This document shows positions 14,565 through 18,513 of a stretch of 18,513 bases of DNA, one piece after another. Within the stretch, counting starts at the first letter, position 1. Each line of letters starts with the position of its first letter. This stretch comes from Acetothermia bacterium UBA3571 (GTDB lineage: Bacteria; Bipolaricaulota; Bipolaricaulia; Bipolaricaulales; Bipolaricaulaceae): positions 1 to 18,513 of the forward strand of contig DFNI01000022.1 in the NCBI GenBank assembly GCA_002375995.1. The letters are read 5' to 3'. The position numbers were made by a program, and so were the translations under genes. The notes beneath the pieces were generated by a model. It searched no databases. It was not told where the DNA came from and saw nothing but the letters and a program-made list of their open reading frames with translations.

Positions 14565-15563
14565 TCAGAATTGCTCCAGAAACCTGATGTTGTTCTGGAA
14601 GAAGAGGCGGATATCGTCGATGCCGTATTTGAGCATCGCCATCCGCTCGATTCCCAACCCGAAGGCAAATCCCGTGACCTCCTCGGGATCGTAACCAACC
14701 TCTTCGAACACCGCGGGGTCCACCATCCCCGCGCCCATGATCTCGAGCCACGGCCCGTCTTTGCGGCGGATGTGGACCTGGGCGGAGGGCTCGGTGAAGG
14801 GGAAGAAGTCGGCCGAGAAGCGCATCTCGTACCCGGGGCCGAAGAACTGCCGCACGAACTCCTCGATGATCCACTTGAGGTGAGCCATGGTGAGACCCCG
14901 CTCCACCCACAGAAGCTCCACTTGGTGGAACACGGGAAAGTGGGTGGCATCGGGATTATCGCGGCGGTAGCAGCGGCCGGGACAGATGATCCGCACCGGG
15001 GGCTTCCGCGATTTCATCACCCGGATCTGCACGGGGGAGGTATGGGTACGCAAAAGGAGGCCTTCGCCGATATAGAAGGAGTCCCATTCGTCCCGGGCGG
15101 GGTGGTCCTGGGGGATATTGAGGGCCTCGAAGTTGTAGTAATCGGTCTCCACCTCAGGGCCACTCGCCACATCGAAGCCCATTTCCATGAAGATCCGCTC
15201 GATCTCCAGGCGCACCTGGGTCAGGGGATGGAGCGTCCCCACGCCGCGCCAGGTGCCGGGGAGGGTGAAATCGTGGGCCTCCCGTTTTAGACGCTCCGCT
15301 TCGGCTTTGGCCGCGATCTTTTCCTTCAGGGCTTCCAGTTCCCGCTGGATTTCCTCCCGCAGGGAGTTCAGGAGCTTACCAGCAGCGGCACGCTCTTGGG
15401 GCGGGAGCTCTCGCAGGACCGCGAACAACCGCGGAATGTAACCCTTCCTTCCCAGGAACCGGACGCGGAGTTCTTCCAGTTCTTGTGGTGTGTTGACCCC
15501 CGTGCAAACCTTCTCCCACTCGGCACGGATTTCCGCTACTTTGCGTTCGATTTGGTCGTACAT
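14565..15563 (-). CDS. pheS: Phenylalanine--tRNA ligase alpha subunit
   Basis: The 332-residue protein has the N-terminal coiled coil (about residues 1-90) that binds tRNA-Phe, followed by a class II catalytic domain. DFTLPG is at 98-103 and HPLTQ at 112-116. Motif 2 is GRCYRRD at 196-202, leading to FHQVE at 212-216. Motif 3 is GFAFGLGIERMAML at 298-311. It is full length and ends at the usual position. The beta subunit gene pheT, often directly downstream, is absent here; a glycine-rich exported protein follows instead. ATG 15563 has no Shine-Dalgarno site and sits 8 bases from a -10 element, so the mRNA may be leaderless or nearly so. Confidence 0.97.
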   Translation of the reverse strand: MYDQIERKVAEIRAEWEKVCTGVNTPQELEELRVRFLGRKGYIPRLFAVLRELPPQERAAAGKLLNSLREEIQRELEALKEKIAAKAEAERLKREAHDFTLPGTWRGVGTLHPLTQVRLEIERIFMEMGFDVASGPEVETDYYNFEALNIPQDHPARDEWDSFYIGEGLLLRTHTSPVQIRVMKSRKPPVRIICPGRCYRRDNPDATHFPVFHQVELLWVERGLTMAHLKWIIEEFVRQFFGPGYEMRFSADFFPFTEPSAQVHIRRKDGPWLEIMGAGMVDPAVFEEVGYDPEEVTGFAFGLGIERMAMLKYGIDDIRLFFQNNIRFLEQF

Positions 15564-15571
15564 TGCCAGGA

Positions 15572-15601
15572 GATATAACCCCCTAGCTGCATCCCTGTCA
15601 A
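15572..15601 (-). promoter_or_regulatory. Putative sigma-70 promoter for pheS
   Basis: On the minus strand a perfect TTGACA (15601-15596) is followed after 18 bases by TATATC (15577-15572), or after 17 by the overlapping TTATAT. The start ATG at 15563 is 8 bases beyond TATATC, placing the expected transcription start at or next to the start codon. Confidence 0.65.
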
Positions 15602-15622
15602 CTGAGAGGGCACTGGCTGGCT

Positions 15623-15635
15623 AATTGGGCCAATT
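15623..15635. promoter_or_regulatory. Palindrome between divergent pheS and histidine kinase genes, possible operator
   Basis: AATTGG-G-CCAATT is a perfect inverted repeat with a single central base. It lies 22 bases upstream of the pheS -35 and 66 bases before the last base of the kinase -10-like element. Its position suits a regulator of either gene, but a single short palindrome could arise by chance. Confidence 0.35.
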
Positions 15636-15700
15636 CCTGAAGGTTTTTCCGGGATTGTTTTCATGTCCCAGAAGGCCTGTTCCTGAGGGCGCGGAGTCGG

Positions 15701-15706
15701 TAAAAA
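15701..15706 (+). promoter_or_regulatory. Possible -10 element of the histidine kinase gene
   Basis: TAAAAA (followed by T) lies 7 bases before ATG 15714 with no Shine-Dalgarno site between, the same layout as at the CLC and pheS starts. I find no convincing -35 hexamer at 16-18 bases, so support is weak. Confidence 0.3.
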
Positions 15707-15713
15707 TCGTAGG

Positions 15714-16940
15714 ATGGAGGAAGAAAGGCTGCGGGAGCTTTTCGCGATTATCGACCGCACGATCCTCGTGCGGCGTATTACCCTCGGGTCTTTCTGTATT
15801 CTCGCCATCGCCGTCCTCGTCTCGTCGGGTATCTCGCCCCTCAATCCTCTATTCTCGGTCCCGTTCCTCTGGCTCCTCCTCACCGTGCCTTTCGAACACC
15901 TGGTACATCGCCAGCGTACCTTGCGCTCCATTCAGAATGTTCACGCCGCGTTTTTCGTCGTCGAGGTCCTATTCGTGGGCTACTTGGTACACCGGCTGGG
16001 AGGCGTGGAGTGGATCGGGGTGATGTTCTACCTCTTCACCGTGATGTACGCGAACTTCTTCCTCCCCAGGGCGGCGGGATACCTCGTTACCGGGCTTGCC
16101 GCGGGAAGTTTCGCCCTGGTGGCGTTCCTAGAGTACCTCGGCCTCATCCCCCACTTCCAGCTCTTTTCCCACCAGGGTCCTCCGTACCGCAACCTTCCCT
16201 ACGTCGTGGCCACTGTGTTGGTGGGGGGGATAGGAATATACGGGATCCTGGCGTTCACTGTGCGCGCGTTCGCTGACCTCTTCCAGCAAAAAAACGAGGA
16301 GCTCGCACGAAGAAAGGCGGCACTGGAGCGGCTTTCCCTGAAGCTCCTTTCTGCCCGCGAGAAGGAGCGAAGGCGGATCGCGCGGAGGATACACGACGAG
16401 ATGGGACAGGCCTTGGCTGCGGCCCGCTGGGCGTTAGCGGCGGGAAAGGTGGAAGAGGCGGACAGGCTCCTCGCGGAGCTGGGAGAAGGGCTCCGGGACC
16501 TCGCCCGGGAGCTCAGACCCCCGCTCCTGGACGAGCTGGGCCTGGGCGCGGCCCTGGCGAAGTTCCTCGAAGACTTCTCGGCCTCCACGGGGATCGCGGT
16601 GACAAAAGAGCTTCCCTCCGGACGGTATCCGCCGGAGGTGGAGATCGCCCTTTTCCGTGTGGTTCAGGAGGCACTGGAGAACGTACGCCGCCACGCTCGG
16701 GCGAAGCGGGTTACCGTAACGATAAAAGAACGAGGCAGGACATTGATCGGATGGATAGCGGACGATGGAGTAGGTTTTGATAGACGTAGGGCAACCGAGG
16801 GCCTGGGCCTTTCCGGAATGAGGGAATGGATTTCCCTAGTGGGGGGGAAGTTGGAGGTGCGTTCCGCACCGGGTAGGGGCACCCGGATCGAGTTCGAGGT
16901 CCCCCTTTCGCCCCGCGTTACAGATGAGGAGCTGCCATGA
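15714..16940 (+). CDS. Membrane-bound sensor histidine kinase, NarL/DesK type (HisKA_3)
   Basis: The 408-residue protein has about five or six hydrophobic segments in residues 20-190, with no large periplasmic domain, so the signal is probably sensed in or at the membrane. A short coiled linker (190-215) leads to the dimerisation helix RRIARRIHDEMGQ with phospho-acceptor H227. The ATP-binding domain shows the N-box VVQEALENVRRH (N323), the G1 box DDGVGFD at 350-356 and the G2-like GLGLSGMREW at 363-372. These are typical of kinases that pair with LuxR-type regulators, and two such regulators follow. Its stop overlaps the next start by ATGA. The signal is unknown. Confidence 0.93.
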   Translation: MEEERLRELFAIIDRTILVRRITLGSFCILAIAVLVSSGISPLNPLFSVPFLWLLLTVPFEHLVHRQRTLRSIQNVHAAFFVVEVLFVGYLVHRLGGVEWIGVMFYLFTVMYANFFLPRAAGYLVTGLAAGSFALVAFLEYLGLIPHFQLFSHQGPPYRNLPYVVATVLVGGIGIYGILAFTVRAFADLFQQKNEELARRKAALERLSLKLLSAREKERRRIARRIHDEMGQALAAARWALAAGKVEEADRLLAELGEGLRDLARELRPPLLDELGLGAALAKFLEDFSASTGIAVTKELPSGRYPPEVEIALFRVVQEALENVRRHARAKRVTVTIKERGRTLIGWIADDGVGFDRRRATEGLGLSGMREWISLVGGKLEVRSAPGRGTRIEFEVPLSPRVTDEELP

Positions 16941-17536
16941 AAACGGTGTTGATCGTGGACGATCATCCCCTCGTGCGGGCGGGGCTTAGGGAACTCCTCC
17001 GGGAGGTGGGGTTCGTGGTGGTCGGTGAGGCCTCCAGCGCGGGGGAGGCGGAACGCCTGGCCCGCGAACTCCGTCCGGACCTCGTGATCTGGGACTGGGC
17101 CCTCCCCGACGGCGGAAGGGAGGCCCTCGTCCGTTTTCTGGGTGCCTTCCCCGGTACGAGGGTTTTGGTGGTAAGCGCCTTCCTGGGGCCGGAGCTCGCC
17201 TGCGCCTTGAGGGAAATGGGGGTCCAAGGAGTGGTCTCCAAGACCGCAGCGCCCGGGGAGCTCCTGCGGGCGGCGGAGGCCGTGGCGCGGGGAGAGGAAG
17301 CATTCCCTGAGGCGGCATATCTCTCCCCCCGTGAACGGGAGGTATTAGCGTTCTTGGGAAAGGGCTGGGGGAACGCGGAGATCGCGGAAAAGCTCGGGAT
17401 CTCAGTCAAGACTGTGGAGGGACACATCGAGCGGCTGAAGCGGAAGCTCAGCTGTCCTTCCACTGCGGCCCTCCGGGCGTTGGCCATAAGGGAAGGGGTA
17501 GGGGATGGGGGAGCAGGTTCGGGCCGTGATAGCTGA
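16937..17536 (+). CDS. NarL/FixJ-type response regulator 1
   Basis: The 199-residue protein begins with a receiver domain having acidic pocket D8/D9, phospho-acceptor D53 (in VIWDWALPDG), S80 and K102. A very short linker leads to a LuxR-type helix-turn-helix, LSPREREVLAFLGKGWGNAEIAEKLGIS followed by VKTVEGHIERLKRKL. It should be phosphorylated by the kinase encoded just upstream, whose stop it overlaps by four bases. A GAGGAG site precedes ATG 16937. The last 32 bases overlap the second regulator in another frame, so its C-terminal tail (GVGDGGAGSGRDS) is constrained by that gene's start. Confidence 0.94.
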   Translation: MKTVLIVDDHPLVRAGLRELLREVGFVVVGEASSAGEAERLARELRPDLVIWDWALPDGGREALVRFLGAFPGTRVLVVSAFLGPELACALREMGVQGVVSKTAAPGELLRAAEAVARGEEAFPEAAYLSPREREVLAFLGKGWGNAEIAEKLGISVKTVEGHIERLKRKLSCPSTAALRALAIREGVGDGGAGSGRDS

Positions 17537-18116
17537 CGACCATCCCGTGGCCCTCGCCGGGCTAGAGGAGATTTTGCGGCGAGGCGGGATTGCAGTGGTG
17601 GGACGCGCCTGCACGGGACGGGAGGCGCTGCGGCTCGTGCAAGAACTCAGGCCTGATGTGGCCGTAGTGGACGTGGCGTTACCGGAGCTTTCTGGATTAG
17701 AGGTAACTCGGCGGTTACGGGAGCTTGGAGTTCCGGTGGTCCTCATCTCCATGTACGACGAGGAGGTGCTGATGCGGGAGGCCGCGGCGGTCGGGGCCGC
17801 TGCTTTCGTGTCGAAGATGGCCCTGCCCCAAGAAATAGTCGAGGTGGTGCGTTCCGTGGCCGAAGGGCAGATATTGCTCAAAGAAGAACCGTCCCCCTCA
17901 CGCGTCGCGCGTCACCCCTCACCATTGACACCCCGGGAGCGGGAGGTGGTGAAGCTCTTGGCCGAGGGGAAGAAGATCGGGGAGATCGCAGAGATCCTTT
18001 GCCGTTCCCCTGCCACGGTACGGGCCCAAAAGGCATCGGCGATGCGGAAGCTCGGGGTCCACTCCACCCCAGAGCTCATCCGCCGCGCCCGCGAACTCGG
18101 CATCTTTCCTCCCTAG
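17505..18116 (+). CDS. NarL/FixJ-type response regulator 2
   Basis: The 203-residue protein has a receiver domain with D11/D12, phospho-acceptor D56 (AVVDVALPELSG), S82 and K104, then a LuxR-type helix-turn-helix starting LTPREREVVKLLAEGKKIGEIAEIL at about residue 141. Its receiver is closer to the family consensus than that of regulator 1. The linker, residues 131-140 (PSRVARHPSP), is encoded by a heptamer repeat array, making it longer and more basic than in the neighbour. ATG 17505 lies inside the end of regulator 1 and has a GGGAAGG-like purine run upstream. The two regulators are only moderately alike, so they may bind different sites or form heterodimers; this is inference. Confidence 0.93.
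   Translation: MGEQVRAVIADDHPVALAGLEEILRRGGIAVVGRACTGREALRLVQELRPDVAVVDVALPELSGLEVTRRLRELGVPVVLISMYDEEVLMREAAAVGAAAFVSKMALPQEIVEVVRSVAEGQILLKEEPSPSRVARHPSPLTPREREVVKLLAEGKKIGEIAEILCRSPATVRAQKASAMRKLGVHSTPELIRRARELGIFPP
17895..17922 (-). repeat. Four-unit heptamer array inside the response regulator 2 linker
   Basis: On the minus strand the sequence reads GTGAGGG, GTGACGC, GCGACGC, GTGAGGG. These are of the same unit type as the arrays at 2110-2173. The 28 bases are not a multiple of three, yet the frame is open through them, and they encode the flexible region between receiver and DNA-binding domains. Confidence 0.75.
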
Positions 18117-18355
18117 AAAACGTCGGAGCACAAGCGCCTTCCTTAAAACTTGTAGGAAACCGTACATTCGCCGACGAGGTTTCTCCTTCACACTTGGCAT
18201 CGGTGTATCCAAGAGGATGCCTTTCTGACTGTAGGAGCAAACCGCGGCCGGGGCGCGTGGTTTGTCCGTTGTAGCCTTTTGCCCCAAGTTTAACACGCGA
18301 GACAGAAATTTCCCTTAAGATCAGCGTTTCAGGGGCTAACAGGCCTACGTACCCG
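18117..18355. other. Non-coding gap between response regulator 2 and the transposase remnant
   Basis: No plausible gene is seen in these 239 bases. The composition is less GC-rich than the flanking genes. One hairpin is visible: CAAACC (18238-18243) with GGTTTG (18259-18264), extended by GCG/CGC, with no T-tract directly after it. The stretch near 18275-18300 (CCCCAAGTTTAACACG) may belong to the insertion sequence end, but the other end lies outside the window and cannot be compared. There is no clear terminator for the kinase-regulator operon. Confidence 0.4.
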
Positions 18356-18513
18356 CTACAGCTCCACCACCCGGGGCGGCACCGCCACCCCCGCCGCCCG
18401 AAACCCTGGGTAGGCTTGTCCACAAGCTCCGTGTGAGCCAAATAGGGCTTGCCCTTGACCTCCAAGTGCACCGCCTTCACCCGCACAAGGTCCGAAAGCA
18501 CCTCCTGGAAGCT
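18356..18513 (-). pseudogene. C-terminal tail of a probable IS transposase, frameshifted, 5' part outside window
   Basis: From the right edge the minus strand reads SFQEVLSDLVRVKAVHLEV, then KGKPYLAHTELVDKPTQGF. After that the frame runs into Gly/Arg/Trp-rich nonsense. Adding one base at about 18397-18400 restores a sensible ending, RAAGVAVPPRVVEL, with TAG at 18358-18356. The pattern of a beta strand, a T-E-L motif, an A-G-V-x-x-P-P-R-V stretch and then the stop resembles the end of IS1634-like (IS4-related) transposases. The family call is from memory of that pattern and is tentative. The frameshift lies next to GC-rich runs, so a sequencing or assembly error is possible. Confidence 0.5.

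Noticed and set aside
18238..18264. Hairpin considered as terminator of the kinase-regulator operon
   Set aside because: It is 120 bases after the last gene, has an internal bulge and no immediate T-tract. It may instead belong to the IS end.
18076..18501. A 141-codon minus-strand frame running from the transposase tail into the regulator's 3' end
   Set aside because: Only the first part resembles a transposase. After the frameshift it reads Trp/Arg/Cys-rich nonsense and then antisense to the regulator, so it is a broken gene rather than a new one.

Overview
The window is GC-rich bacterial DNA, densely packed with genes and nearly all coding. It contains no rRNA, tRNA, CRISPR array or phage module. 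The single-cluster ferredoxin resembles those of Thermotoga, the adenosylhomocysteinase is the short thermophile type, and there is a glycine-rich exported protein. Together these suggest a thermophilic or moderately thermophilic bacterium from a deep-branching lineage; Bipolaricaulota-like is my guess from general impression, not a demonstrated placement. GMP-type heptose genes and putative envelope proteins suggest a glycosylated cell surface.

Positions 1-7964 (minus strand) form one long, tightly coupled run. In transcription order it holds a secreted DUF4139 protein, a 68-residue small protein, a phosphohexomutase, leucyl-tRNA synthetase (leuS), a GmhB-type heptose-bisphosphate phosphatase, a sugar-1-phosphate nucleotidyltransferase and a GHMP sugar kinase cut by the left edge. 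The last three, with the mutase, look like a route to a nucleotide-activated heptose. Every junction but one overlaps or is 9-12 bases long. The exception is leuS/gmhB, which is occupied by an inverted pair of 7-base repeat arrays.

Positions 7965-13882 (plus strand) start at a compact divergent promoter region. They hold a CLC anion transporter with CBS domains, a 57-residue basic protein, a ferredoxin, a patatin-like hydrolase, a DMT-family exporter, adenosylhomocysteinase and a class II aldolase. A strong intrinsic terminator lies just after the ferredoxin and inside the first codons of the patatin gene. The last four genes overlap or nearly touch, and the final two suggest recycling of SAM by-products.

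Positions 13884-15563 (minus strand) carry pheS followed by a glycine-rich exported protein. Positions 15714-18116 (plus strand) carry a NarL/DesK-type histidine kinase with two overlapping response regulators. The second regulator has a copy of the 7-base repeat array inside its interdomain linker. The right edge (18356-18513, minus strand) is the C-terminal tail of a probable transposase with a one-base frameshift.

The observations most worth following are the heptamer repeat arrays embedded in genes, the -10 elements placed 7-8 bases before start codons without Shine-Dalgarno sites (candidate leaderless mRNAs), the terminator inside the patatin reading frame, a roughly 110-residue insert in LeuRS and an unusual CLC anion-site signature. 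I see no clear wholly new multi-gene system.
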